Shown here piece by piece: positions 14,801-27,837 of a stretch of 64,000 nucleotides of DNA. The position numbers and the translations under genes are program-made. Numbering within the stretch: position 1 is the first letter of the stretch; every line of letters begins with the position of its first letter. The notes beneath the pieces were generated by a model. The model searched no databases. It was not told where the DNA came from and saw only the letters and a program-made list of their open reading frames with translations. The stretch is from Chrysoperla carnea. Its lineage: Eukaryota; Arthropoda; Insecta; Neuroptera; Chrysopidae. The stretch spans positions 38,404,140 to 38,468,139 of the forward strand of contig NC_058342.1 in assembly GCF_905475395.1 (NCBI RefSeq). The letters run 5' to 3'.

Positions 14801-17245
14801 TCAAACTTCAAGAATGAAAAGCTGTTTCCCAAACTTTTTTTCATACAATTTTACTAAGGATTCCGCATCCTACTGCTAGTGCTAATGCTCGTGCTAGAGC
14901 TAACTCAAATAATTGTAGAGCAAATTCGACCTGTATCTCATATTTATCATTTCAACAGCCAGTTTGTATTATTGAATTCGTGACCTATCTTTTCGAACTC
15001 AATGAAAAGCTCACTCTACTCTATAACTGGTAATCGATATATGAACACTTTCAGAAAGTTGTTATTGATTTCAAGTAACATTTATTGTTCGAAACGTTAT
15101 TCCGCAGACCTTACAATTTAGACAAAAACAAACTGAAAAGTGTTACCCAAAATTGTTTAAGATTTTTGGAATCAAAATTGTTATTTCGTATAATTGTTTC
15201 TGCGAAATCAACGCACTCCCCGAAAAAAATTTTCCAATAAATCTAAGAAAAGTGGTTCGTTTTTCTATAAAGATCATTTTACTTCCAATTGAATGAACAA
15301 ATGCACAAAAAGCTAGATTTACTTATTATGTCTTAACTATTCACTTGACTTTTGCCAACTTTAAAATTATTAAAAACGAATCTAAAAATTTGTATCTCAA
15401 TGAACACGAAGCGAATAAATTCAATGAATCCATAATTTGTAACAATAATTGAAAGCAAAAGAAAAAAGATAATTTGTTAGCACAAGAGGCAAATTTTGTA
15501 TGATGCCAGAAGTAAATTTCTTCTTGAAATATTTCTTGAGTCAAGAAATGCTTTTTTTAAGCATATGAACATATGTGTACTACAAATTTCCTATTAAGTT
15601 CAGAAAAAAATTTCAAGATAATTTCACTGGTATTTTTTTTTTTTTTTTAATATATCTTAAAATCTATAAGAATGAAGATAGATTTTTTGCTGTGATTTAA
15701 GATATCTTGAAAGCAGTCCATTCAATCACCAAATATGCTGGATATTTCTGTTTTTAGTTCTTAATAAAATGCAAGAAACAGAGACCCAAATCTTTGAATT
15801 GGTGTCTTTAAAATCCCACAACTGAACCATTCAAACATCATTCAAAGTTCTCACACTCAACGATAACTTTTTTATCTTCTTTCGTGTATAACCTCATTTC
15901 ATCTTAATTAATGTAAGTATGCGCTTGTCTATACAGCATCTTCGAACGTTCGACACACTGTTAGTTATACCACCTCCTCTTCCTCCCACCCCTCTCTTGT
16001 ATATTAAAAATATTAAGCATATTTTTTAAACTATTTATTTATGACAATAATCAGAAATTAATATAAATTAGTCAAACTGATTTTATAATACAGAACAAAA
16101 CGGAAAACTTATTAAAAGTTACATCAACTAAATTGTTTTTCGTAACACAATTTTCATTCTTTTTGAAATGAGAAAACTTTTGAGTGGAGTTTAGATCGAC
16201 ATCGTCCGTAGATATCGTAGGTACATTTGAATATTACAAAACAAGTGAGTATGTTTACATAGATTTCCCGTCCCGTATCTTCACTACGCATCTTGATTTT
16301 CCAATTGGGATATTATCAATTATTTGACAGTTTAATTGCTTCTTCGCATAAATATGTTTTCTTCAAAATATTTTTCTTGTTTCAAAAAGTTTTTCTCAAT
16401 TATATTTCGATATTTATATTCTTATTCGTCATAATCATAATCATTTTCCGAAATTGGTTATAATTATAATTATTTTAATTAAACATTTTTATTAAATACA
16501 GTTTGATTTTATTTTTAGCATACCCTACCAAAAGAACACATTTAAAACCATCAAATTATTTGAGTTATGCGCATGAATTTTTATCTACAATATACTTATC
16601 ACAATTAGGAATTAGGTATCGGAGAAATAATCGTCAAAAAGGATTTCAATAAAATTTATATACAATTGAAATTTTATGAGAAAAAAAATAAAGTTTAAAA
16701 CCACAAGAACTGTCAAATTTGGTCCATTGGAATAATTACTCCAGTAAAAAATGAATAGTTATGTTGCCAAAATATGCATTTGAATTGTAAATTGTACGCA
16801 TGAATTAGAGGAACGCAAATATATAATGCGCATGACAAATGAACTTAAATATTTTGATGGCGCTTAAAACAAACACACATTTGATGAAAAAACAATATTT
16901 ACCACCATAATTTTCAAAAGATTTTCCAAAAAGTCACTTGAACACTTCACCCAAAAAAATGCACAAAACTTCACTATAAAAAAAAGCAACTAAAAAAAAA
17001 ACACTGTTCAGTTAAAGTTTCTTAAACAAAACAAAAAAATCAAAAAAAAAAAACAAAAACAAATAAAAAATCACTTTGAGGCCACACGCGAGTACTTTTT
17101 AAAAACTTTGATTAGCGATGTATCGAACTATATCGATGTATCAAACTATTAAATACATTGTCTTGGTGTTGGTGTTGGTGTTTTTAAAATAGATTTATGG
17201 ATTAAAAAAAGATGATTTGTATAATAACGTAAAAGTAAATATCTG

Positions 17246-17284
17246 AAGTAATAAGTAATAAGTAATAAGTAATAAGTAATAGTA
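17246..17284. repeat. AAGTAAT heptamer repeat
   Basis: Five or so tandem AAGTAAT units, seen directly. Confidence 0.8.
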
Positions 17285-17325
17285 AGGGTATGTCTACTAT
17301 AGTCACTATTATTACGCTAACGTTC

Positions 17326-17350
17326 AGTTACGTTACGTTACGTTACGTTT
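17326..17350. repeat. GTTAC pentamer repeat
   Basis: Four to five tandem GTTAC units, seen directly. Confidence 0.75.
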
Positions 17351-17445
17351 GAAATGTCTCAACAACACTGTTTTACGATATGATGACTTCAACACGATAT
17401 ACCTATGCTATGTTCAGTTCGACGCCAAACGATAACGATGCCATT

Positions 17446-17494
17446 GCTGTGCTGTGCTGTGCTGTGCTGTGCTGTGTGACGCCGACGCCGACGC
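17446..17494. repeat. GCTGT pentamer array followed by GCCGAC hexamers
   Basis: About six GCTGT units run straight into three GCCGAC/ACGCCG units. This makes a short GC- and CpG-rich island in otherwise AT-rich DNA. Confidence 0.85.
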
Positions 17495-20400
17495 CACATT
17501 CGTCGTTACACGATATTTAACGAACATTCGAATATACATATAATACATATATACAGATAGATTTACACTACACTACAATGTACAGCGTGTTACAAGTTTG
17601 TTGTAACCATCCTTCATCCATATTCAGTAGTCACATAATAGTGCAAGAAATAAATAAAGGTACATACCTATATTTAAAACTAACTTTTTTGATAATGAAC
17701 CGATATTGATTTAGAAAGATTCTTTAATTAGTTTGTGGTACTTCCTACTCCCTATTTCGAAAATTCATTACAACTAATTAGCTCCTTCTTAATCAAAAGC
17801 TCCTGTTTTGCTCTCCCTTCCTTGAGCCAAAAGTTGAGGTATCCCAGGGATACACTGGCTCTTTAAAAGTTAAAAGGTGCGATTATAGATAATCCCCTGT
17901 GTGTTAAGGTATTTTCAACGCGCATGGATTTGTCGACAGATTTGTATTTATTTTTTTCACAGTCTCGGAATAATGATAGCTGTGAGATCTTGTCTTGTTG
18001 TCTCAACTACATTCTTTATCTCAAAAAAGTCTAGCTTGAGCCTATGACTTACTTATAAATTAATCTGCGAGTATTTTTTATATATAATAATGGTTTTCGA
18101 AGAGGGGAAGGGAGGTGGTATGGCACAAAAAAAGTATTTTAAAAGGCATAATAAGGTATGCCCCGGACACTAGTCACTAGTTAAACTCGTTACGGCACTG
18201 GATGCTACTGTGACTGGATGACCCTGTAGAATGTATATATGTGGATACAAATATTGGTGTTCGGTGTTTAGTCCTAGATATACTCTGAGCATGCTCCTAA
18301 ATAACTCTCATATGTTCGTTACGATATAATACTGTATAATGTTTGTGTACCACACATCACAACACTTATATCAATTCTGTTCCCTATATTCCTGTTAGTT
18401 TTACAGGGATTGGCATTTTGTTTTTGTTTTTGTTGTTTTTTTTTTTGTTTTTTTTGTTGAATATAGAAATAAATAAAAATCGTCTTTAGACGTTCAACGT
18501 TCAATATAGAACTTTCTCCCATTTTATTTCAAATGGATTCTATATAGTTTCGACATTGATGAATCATCATTCATTCATTTATTATCCAAGTCAATATATT
18601 GGTCGAAATTTTATGACCAGGTGTGTATTTGATGGTGACTTTAACCACACATTCCAAAATCATCAATTACCTACGTTTTAGTTTAAAAAATAATTAATTG
18701 AACTGAAACAGAACTTAGCCATCATATACATTTTAAATACTTCTTCAGTCTTCTTCAGTCTCTTGAAACCACTGAAACCGTCAGTTTTTAATTCTTCAAT
18801 TTGTATTTAGTCTAGTTTTTACATTTTAACCAAAATATAAATAACGTATTCATAAAAAATGTAAATACGAAAAAAAAATGACTAGACATCTTCAAACATG
18901 TATCAATTTTTATTTTTCTCAAAAAGAAAATTATTTTTCATTATTTACTTAAGAACTCACAAGAATGTTAATTGTACAAAAATTAATCAGTGTATGAGCT
19001 TTAAAAAAGTTTTAATCATTCAGAAAACTTATCACAGATTCTGTTTATGCAAAAAAAATTTGACTTTATCGATGGAGCTGGAGCTTTAGTGCTCACGAGC
19101 TTTTATTTATATTTTGATATTATATAGGTATGCATGCTTATTAATGCTTAAAAAGAAAAGCATTATCCAGTTTTTCAGTGCAGATAATAGTATTAGAGAA
19201 GTAGATCGTAGATGTAGGGTAGGGGATGAGGAGATGAGGGGGTGATTGTGATATATGCAATGGTAATGGTTATGAAATGGTAATACCGTATGGGCATAAA
19301 AAACTTAAAAAGAAGTTAAAATAATTGCATTCCCTTGATGCGATGCGATGCGGTGCTTAGAAAAGTTTTCTTGTATTTCAAAAGAATATCTTTATAAATT
19401 ATAAATTAACTAAAAATATTAATAATACTCTGCTTTCTTTTATGTTTTAAAGCTTTTTAATAAAAATATTCTAATTGGATGTGAAAACTAGAGAAAAATA
19501 AACTATCCCAAAAACTACGAACGGTAGAGTTTTTTAAAGAAACCCAACTTCTAAGAACATAAACTTTGAACAAGAATTATAAATTGACGGATTGTAAATC
19601 ATTTTCAGAATATTCTCAAGTTTCATGGCAAGTTGAATCGATTAAATAAGTTTTAGTTTCCTAGGTAAAAAACACATCGCGATCGTTGGATTTTGGGGTC
19701 GTTTTAAATTGTTGTACATTTTTTAATTTTACCTCCCGACCAGCAAACAAATCATAACGTGCGATAAAGAACATAGTTCCAATTGCTTTTATAAAAAAGC
19801 AACAGTTTATTAAAAATAGAAATTTATATTTATCAGCCAATGTCATCAAAATTTATGCAAATATGCGTTTTTCATATGGAAACATGCAAAATTGATTTTT
19901 CTATTTTTAATATTATTTCTTTATTTTTTGTTGTAATTATTATTTTTATCCCTAAATATCATTATTCATCACACATTTTTACATGTAAGGTTTTTCAATA
20001 AGAATGATACTTTTTTAAATTTTAATACAAATCAAATTGAACGTATCCAAATTTATTGAGCTTTATTTTAAAGCTTAGTCATCAAAATTTTGTTGTGAAC
20101 AAAATATTTTGAAAATATCAAACACGGCTTCGTTAACAGAAGACTCTATTCGATTTTTGTATTGTAATTACTATAATCTCCAGCGGATTAAGGAACGAAA
20201 TTTCGAAAATACTCGATTCAAACTTGACGTATCGATGGAGTCTCAGAGTTATTTTAGCAATAGAAACGTGGAGTTTTAGGTGTAGAGTTCTCACAGAGTA
20301 TGAACAAAGTGTGGAAAACTTTATGAAAATCCCGTTAGAACCCAACAATGTTCAATGAAAGTTATTGTGTTTTTAAACTCTTCTAATTTATAAAAAAAAA

Positions 20401-21125
20401 TACAAACACTAATACTCAACACTTATTATACATGGTATTTCAACAATTAACTCAGTCAATTGATTGTTTTAACTCGTTTTTATTTGAATTTTAAAAAGTA
20501 TCAATCTTATTGAAAAACCCTTTTATTAATATAAGTAAAATTATAAAAAGACCACATGGTAGCAGCATCTATGTTTGAATTAATAAAACTAAAGCAATGA
20601 CACAAACCGTATGATCTCTGTAAAAAGAATGGTAAGCTGGGCTGGTAACTTAACAAACAACATAATATTATAAAAATATAAAAACAATTTATACATATAA
20701 TAAATAATATGTATATGAATAAAAACAAAATAATAAATCTTAGATTAGTTAATATAATAGTTAATAGGTTATTATTTATTAAAATTATTATGATTATTTA
20801 TTACAAAATAATCATATATTTATGTATGTTATTAAAATAAAAAGTAATATTTCTAAAATGATTTACTATCAAGGTCGCATCGCATATTATTTACCAACCA
20901 CCAATGTTTTTCAGTCTTAAGATTTGTTTATTCTAAGACTGTTAGTGTGGCGTGTGACTGTTGCAGTTGCAGAGAGTGTACGCCAAGAATTCACAAGAAA
21001 TGCGACCAAGATCATGGGCATCGCCGAAGAGAGACATCTGCCCTTCTTTTTATGTTCTGAGCACAAAATAAACAAATTACAGCTCAATATCTTTTTTCGT
21101 TTTTGAGTTATTGTGACAGATGTCC

Positions 21126-21245
21126 TCCTAATTCTCTAAACATATAATTACTATTTTTAAACATTTTCTCCTAATATTAATTTAACAACTTGTGATTTTT
21201 TGAACAATTTTACAAGAAATTTGTTGTTTGTTGTCTTTAGCCACA
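21126..21245 (+). repeat. Dispersed repeat family C, copy 1
   Basis: Matches about 44800-44915 inside unc79: CTCCTAATATTAATTTAA, then a diverged spacer, then GAAATTTGTTGTTTGTTG. Both copies are in the same orientation. No coding function is seen. Probably an old transposon fragment. Confidence 0.6.
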
Positions 21246-21284
21246 GGTACAGGTTAGTTACAGGTAGGTACAGGTACAGGTTAC

Positions 21285-21309
21285 GTAGTTACCGAGTCCC
21301 GGTAACTAC
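21285..21309. other. Perfect 10-bp-stem hairpin
   Basis: GTAGTTACCG is followed five bases later by its exact reverse complement, CGGTAACTAC. It sits in a small GC-richer island with CAGGTA repeats just upstream (21241-21280). Its function is unknown, and it may be a transposon end. Confidence 0.6.
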
Positions 21310-22743
21310 GGGAACGGAATTCCGCACGAATCGAGCTCGTAGGTACGTATTTCAATACAAACAATTGCTTTAGGATTTCAGGTAAATTTGAATTTCCTAA
21401 GCAAAGAGTTGTTAGATGATGTTAGTATGGGATTAGTTGCAATAAAAGCTACATTTAAGTATTAATCAAATACTTATTAACTAATTTAAATTCCTGGTTT
21501 TCAGTTAAGTATTCTTAGAAGATTACTTAATCGTGTGGAACCGGGAAATTCATGTACAAAATTTTGTTATGATCATTTCTTGTTTGTACATTCCATACAA
21601 AAAACTAATTTTGATGGTTTTACATAAATTGAATGATTCAATTACAAATGTAAATGTAAATGTAATAAATTAAATTTTTGTAAAATAAAATAATTATAGA
21701 TGTATAGATATGTATTATGAAATCAAAAAAATAGAAAAATCTTTCCAATTGATGAATCATGATCCTTAAGCTGGTTTTTCAGGATTTCATTCTATTGAAT
21801 TGAATTGAACTACCTATTATTGAAATAAAAATTATTTTTATAAACTATACAATTTATCTTTACAGAATAAAACCGGAAGTTCTCTATTCAATTTTAAATT
21901 TTGATGACACTGAAACTGGCTATTTCACCACCAAAAATTATTTTGCTAATGTTAATAATATTAATATAAATAATATGTAGCCATAGGCGCTCCCAGCTCT
22001 TTTTTCAGAATCCGGTTCGCATAGCTTTTTCAGGCTGAAATTTTTTAATGATTAACTGACCACCCTTAATTATATTGTAAGACACGGTTGCAAGAATTCC
22101 TATGTTACCAGTAATTATTGTATTAGTAGGTATTCAAAAGTAAAGCTTTTAGTGAACGAACTTCCATTTTTCTCGGAGAACAGTGATTTTATTGAAAAAC
22201 AGAACAAAAATCAGCTCCTAGTTTAATTTCTGTCAATTAAATATTTCGATAACAAAATAGGCGCAGTGTTGCGAGTAGCACACGGCCGCCCGATTTAATT
22301 CGGAGTATTCATTTGTTTATTTATTGTATACTTCTAAAAGACCTTATATTTGTATCGTTAGAATCTCAAAAGTACTAAGGAGGTAAATGCCTCTCCGCCC
22401 CAAGCTTGCGTACGCATATGTAAGTAACTAATTGTACAGGTAATCAAATGACAAATCAAGTTATCTATAATTAGGTAATGAATACAGTGATTTACTGTTT
22501 ACCTATTTTAATTAAGTTCTTACTAATTGCTTACTTAACAAATTAGCAATAGAATAAAAAATCTCATCAATTTTCCTCTTAAATTTAAAGATTTTGTTTT
22601 GTAAAAGCCATAAATTTTACATTTTAACATTCTATCTTCTTCTATAATTTGTATTATTATTAATGGTCAAAAACCTATTCCATAAAAAGTTTCCAAATAG
22701 GAAGTGAAGGAAAAAGTTTATTTGGATTGAATTGATGCATTTT

Positions 22744-22767
22744 TACGTTATCGAGGTTTTACTGTAT
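22744..22767 (-). mobile_element. Pogo/Tigger-like terminal repeat remnant
   Basis: Read on the minus strand, this gives TACAGTAAAACCTCGATAAC, the form typical of pogo/Tigger-type termini and similar to the end at 62311. Only one end is visible, so this is a fragment. Confidence 0.4.
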
Positions 22768-23280
22768 TTTAAATGCGGGTAATTTTATTTAAAAACTATT
22801 TAGGTGAGCAAGTTTGAATTCAAAAAGAAATTCAATCCAACACGACCTTAAACTGCTTTTTTCCTTCAATGATCACTGGTAATCAGCTATGAGTGCGACT
22901 GAAGACTGAGGACTGACACAGACTAACAATGGTTACGATTACGCAATCCATTCGCGACAGCTACATTACTTGCATCACAATCGTTTACTTAAAATTCAGA
23001 AATATAAATTTATTTAAATAAATTACGCATTCAAATAAAAGTTTAAGAAGAATTATTTTTTTAAATTCCAGTAGCTACAAAAATAATACCCGGATATTAA
23101 CATTCAGATACGTCATACATCATACGTTGAAACGTTGAAAGGAAAGGACAAAACATGTTTTGTCACCGATTTTTACTTATTTCCTTGGAAATTACAGAAA
23201 TTTTTTATTTCATGTCAAAAACTATTATTACTTACTCATTACAATCAAATTTATTTTATTGAAATTGTTGTCTGTCCACT

Positions 23281-23768
23281 TACAGTCAAAACCTCTTTCA
23301 CGACAACGACATTCAAGCCATCCACAATCATACTTCTTTTATCCGGTTCTTTATCTTTTATCAGTCTGGAATAGTTATTTTCGGAGAGAAATTAGTTGGC
23401 AATCAGCGGCAGGCTAATTAACTAACACTTTCATTTTAAATCTTCATTTTCGAAGAAAAATCAAAGTTTTTACGTCATTTATATGTCTTAGAGAATGAGG
23501 AGAGCATCTGTAAAAATTAACATGTTGAAAATGAGAAGGGAATCATGGAGTAATAATATACATGTATAAGATAATGTTCCAAATAATGTAGTTTAGGCGT
23601 AATTGATAACTGATTCTAAATGTTTGAACTCTATAAGCGTTAAGATATAAGTATCGTTTTTTTTGTTTTATGTTGTTATAAATGTATTTTTAATTGAATT
23701 CAGTTTGTACCTTATTATTATCGGCGGGTAGTAATAAGTAGTTCGTCGTTATAACCGATTTCTACTAT
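23281..23768. mobile_element. Possible diverged TATAACGAC-family inverted-repeat element
   Basis: The left side shows TACAGTCAAAACC and then AACGACATTCAAGCC. The right side shows TCGTCGTTATAACCGATT, an approximate reverse complement of the family end seen at 31494 and 34199. Spacing of about 485 bp and divergence make the pairing uncertain. Confidence 0.35.
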
Positions 23769-26700
23769 ATTTGCATTTTGTTGATGAAAAAACAAATTTA
23801 TTTTGCAAGACGTCAAGTCAGACGTGAAACGTCATTCAAAATTACTAAATTATTTATTTTTATGAAGTTCTCATCGTGTAATTTGAATCTATTGTAGTTT
23901 GAGATTATTTGGGATATCGATAAGACAAGAAAATCGAAATCAATTATTCGGGACGCATCATAAAAATCCACTTTCATTATTTTTTCATAACACGCTTAAA
24001 GAAGTATAACTTCAAAAATTTAATAAAACTCCGCTTATAAGGTTTTTTTTTGTCCTGAAATTACTTCCAGAATTCTTTTGACGATTGAAAAAGAAGTTTT
24101 TGAAATAGTGCTTCAAAGCCAATATCAATATCGATATTTTTCAGAAGATTTTCAGAAAAGAAGTGTACTAATCCAATCGCTGAAAGATGGATTTTTATAT
24201 ATTTGAGTTAGTTACCCAAAAACGAGACAAAGCTACCGTCTCAAACACATTTCATTTAAAATTTTTAAATATAAAATCATTAAGAGCAAGAAGTTAATTT
24301 TTGAACAAACCATTTTTTTCATTACAATGTACCTATATACATCACTACATCAATGTCATCATCAACTTGATTTAATGTCAATCATTTTTTTGTAAAATTT
24401 TTTATTTTGGAAATTCCCAAAATTATTGTTTTTTTATTATTAACTAGTCCTCCAATTCCGGTATTTACATGTCAATTATGTAATTTAACTGGTGATGGTG
24501 ATGACGTCATTTAGTATCCACCAGGGTGAAGGCAAATATAAATTCAATCGTTTTAATTTTTTATTTCATCAGATCTAGACGCAGACGGATATATGTTCAA
24601 TATCGATATTGACTCAATAATATTGGCTGTGTCTATCTATAACCTTAGAGATATCACAGAATTGTCGATACGTTATACTTTGAAATAATCGGAACTCGTA
24701 AGATATTTATATGAATGTAGAAATCAAATGACCTGTCTCTATGATTTCCATAGAATTCTAAAAATAAATCGGTTTTTTTTAATGAATTTTACATAAATAA
24801 ATTATTTGTTTTTTACGGAAACCGTTATTTTTTCATGGAAATACATTTCATTTACATACAAATGACTAAATTTGCACAATTTCACTGAAATTTAATATTT
24901 TTATTTTCTTATGATTCTGATCTTTACCCGGATACTCGTGCGACATTTTGAATAAACAGCAAAGAAGGGCCGATAAGAATATGAAAATGGCTTTTTTTGG
25001 ACCATGAGTATTATGAATTATGGGTGAAAAATCGAGATTTTTCTGAAAAAAAAGAATATTGTTGGGCTGAAAATCGAGTGAAACCGGCATCGAAATTAGA
25101 TATTTCCGGTTTCATTCACTCACTCTGATTAGAGCTGCACTGCATTTTAAATATATAAAATATAATTTGGAGCAAAATTTGATTTTGGTAGATAATTTGA
25201 CGTTAAACTATAATTTAGATAAAGAATAAAGAAAGGCGCGATTAAGAATTGAAAGTGTGGTGAAGGTGAGGTGAGGTGAGGTGATTCAATTGGATTGATT
25301 GATTAACCATGAATCTGTTTGATATGATAAGTGTATTGTCTATTACGTGTTTTATCTGATAAAGATAATCCGATATTATGTGACGAATATGAATTACATA
25401 CATGTATTAAATAACAAGCAATACAAGCAATGAGTAAGATGAGTAAGACCTTCAGATGTTAAACCAATTACTTACTTTTTGATCAAGTAACTTGCACCGT
25501 TCAATCAATGTATGGAATCGCCATTTTAGAACCGTTCAACATGCCAACGTGAAATTAGTCACAATCACAAACCGTCGCGTTTAGTTTAAAATTTATTTTT
25601 AGACCCATTTATGAATCTTCATTAATCCTACAAATGAGATATGGTTGTGGGACACCCGGTTAGAACTATGTTAAATTAAACTGTAGTGTGTATGCCTGAT
25701 TTGTTTTCATTATTTATAAATTATTATATTTGTTATTCTTAAAGAAGTATAACTTCTCACGTGCGTACCTTTTTTATCTAAAATTTTTTGTACTCTCAAA
25801 TGATGTAATTTAAAAAAAATTATTCTAAGAGATATTTTTTGAAAAATTATGCATTCTCAAAATGTTATGACTTCACCGAATTTTCCCGAAGTGAAAATTT
25901 CTGTTTATCTCACGAAAAAATTAAAATATTGAATGTTAATTTTCGAGACGAAAAGTATAAGTTTGTAGCAGAAAGTGATTGGATAAGTGCAATGCAGGTG
26001 ATCTGAATGAAAAACAATGAAAAAAAGAGATGTAAGAAATAAGAATTGAGTAAGAATTAGGTATGAATATGATGCGATGCGCAATCGAACACGCGTTCAG
26101 TCGTATCAGTAGCATGAGCATCAGTAAATAAAATTGATTACACAAATGTTTCATAATTGATATTTGTAGGTATAACATAAGAATTTATTTGTACAAGTGT
26201 AGAAGTGGTTAGTGGATCTAGTGGATCTAGTGGATGTATTGGACCAACCATCAGCGATTAACAACTTTGTGAATCGTCAAATCCGTCATCCTTGACAATA
26301 ACTTCAAATTTATTATAAATATGTACAAAACATTTTATTTCATTTTTGAATTGAATTGGGATTCTTAACACTTCACAAACTTACCTATTTTTATATTTAT
26401 ACCTACAGCTACCTATAAATATACAAATCCTAAAAAGTCTCATACAAATGATGTCTTTATCATTACCAATCTTAATCATGCACTCAAACCCATATGCAAT
26501 ATTCTTTTCTTTCAAATATAACAAGTTGCCTATATATAAATTATCTATTTGCTTTTCATGCATTTCCATGAACTATTATCCATAATCCCTTGTCATGAAT
26601 CCAGAAATCGTGAAAATGAATTGATTGAATTTATTAAATGTTTGAAATTTGTTAAGGAATTCAAATTAGCAGATATCAAGAATAAAGATATTCATAAGAA

Positions 26701-27837
26701 CTGCATACTCTCTATTAATATAATATTAGTAAAATAAAAGTATTTATCATCAACAAAATTACAGAAAATAAATCAATGATTTTAATATTACTATTTCTAT
26801 ACTACGAGTGAGTAATACTTAGCATCAGTTACGACAGAGCTATTTTTCTTTATTCATTGCTAGAATTTGGAACTCTAATCATAAATTTTCAACATATCAA
26901 TTCGAAACCCAGAGTTTTTACAAAACCAAGACCAAAATTTTGCTCATTTGGCTTGTACTCTCAAACAACTCGTGTCTTTAGACTCATTCGTGTTAGTGAA
27001 ATGAGCTTTTTACGATTTGACACTGCTCAAGTTTGTTTTTCCATCTAATTTGACGCTCAAACTCAGTGTCAAGCGTCATCATGAAAATACACCTTTATAA
27101 TTTGACTAAAATTAAATTTAAAAAAATTCGTCATACGTTGCTAATTTTCGTTGGAAAATAAATTGAAGGGAATATTTCAAGGAAAGTTTGAGTAGCTGAG
27201 TAAAATTTACACATGCTGATGAATGCACGGAATTCTGAATAAATTTAGTAATCAAATCCCATGAATAAAAAAATTCACATAATACAGGTAAGAGAGATAG
27301 ATGTAAATGTAAATGATTACTAAATAAAAGTTGAATAAAACAGAAACCGTGAAAAATAAGGTGCCAAGGTTATTGAATGTCGCTAATTAACGGCCATTGG
27401 TCAAGTGTTCAAGTGGTCAAGTGGTCGCTACGGCTGCCACTGTTGACAGACCAACACACAAGCAGTCCAACACCACTGGTGGGGTACCACTGCATCACTC
27501 TGTTTTGATTATTTTATTTATAAAGTACTACTTTACTACACAATAAAAACATTAATTGTTAGAGATTCTAAACATGTAGTGAAATAATTGTTGCATGCGA
27601 ATCTCAACTCAACTCAACTCAACTAGTACCTAAAAAATACAAAACAATCTGTTTTCACTAATTTATTTACTTTTATTCAAATCATTTTTATTTGTTGTTT
27701 ATTTTGTATTTAACACTTTAAACATCCGGCCGCACGCGGACAATACTCAACTCAACGACAACGTCAACTTTATTTAATTGTTACCTCACTCACAGACTAC
27801 AGTGTGTTCCAGTATTTAAATTGTTTTGTGCAGTGAA

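Larger units (their letters stand above)
5901..16999. other. Gene-free AT-rich stretch
   Basis: I see no supported coding exon on either strand. Open frames are short, low-complexity and without recognisable motifs. The stretch includes one inverted-repeat element (6109-6338), a CAGA repeat (about 11424-11450), a CATACA/CTTCCA repeat (about 14745-14800) and long A- or T-rich tracts, for example 15630-15650 and 16975-17070. It could be intergenic or part of a long intron of a gene outside the window. Confidence 0.55.
17000..27837. other. Gene-free stretch upstream of the CLIP protease
   Basis: No exon can be supported. Notable contents are a cluster of simple repeats at 17246-17494, a GC-rich hairpin at 21285-21309, a piece of a pogo-like terminus at 22744-22767, a divergent pair of TATAACGA-family ends (about 23281 and 23765), and a repeat shared with unc79 intron 18 (21126-21245). 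A 60-codon frame at 20924-21106 has more balanced base use than its surroundings, but I cannot assign it. Confidence 0.5.
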
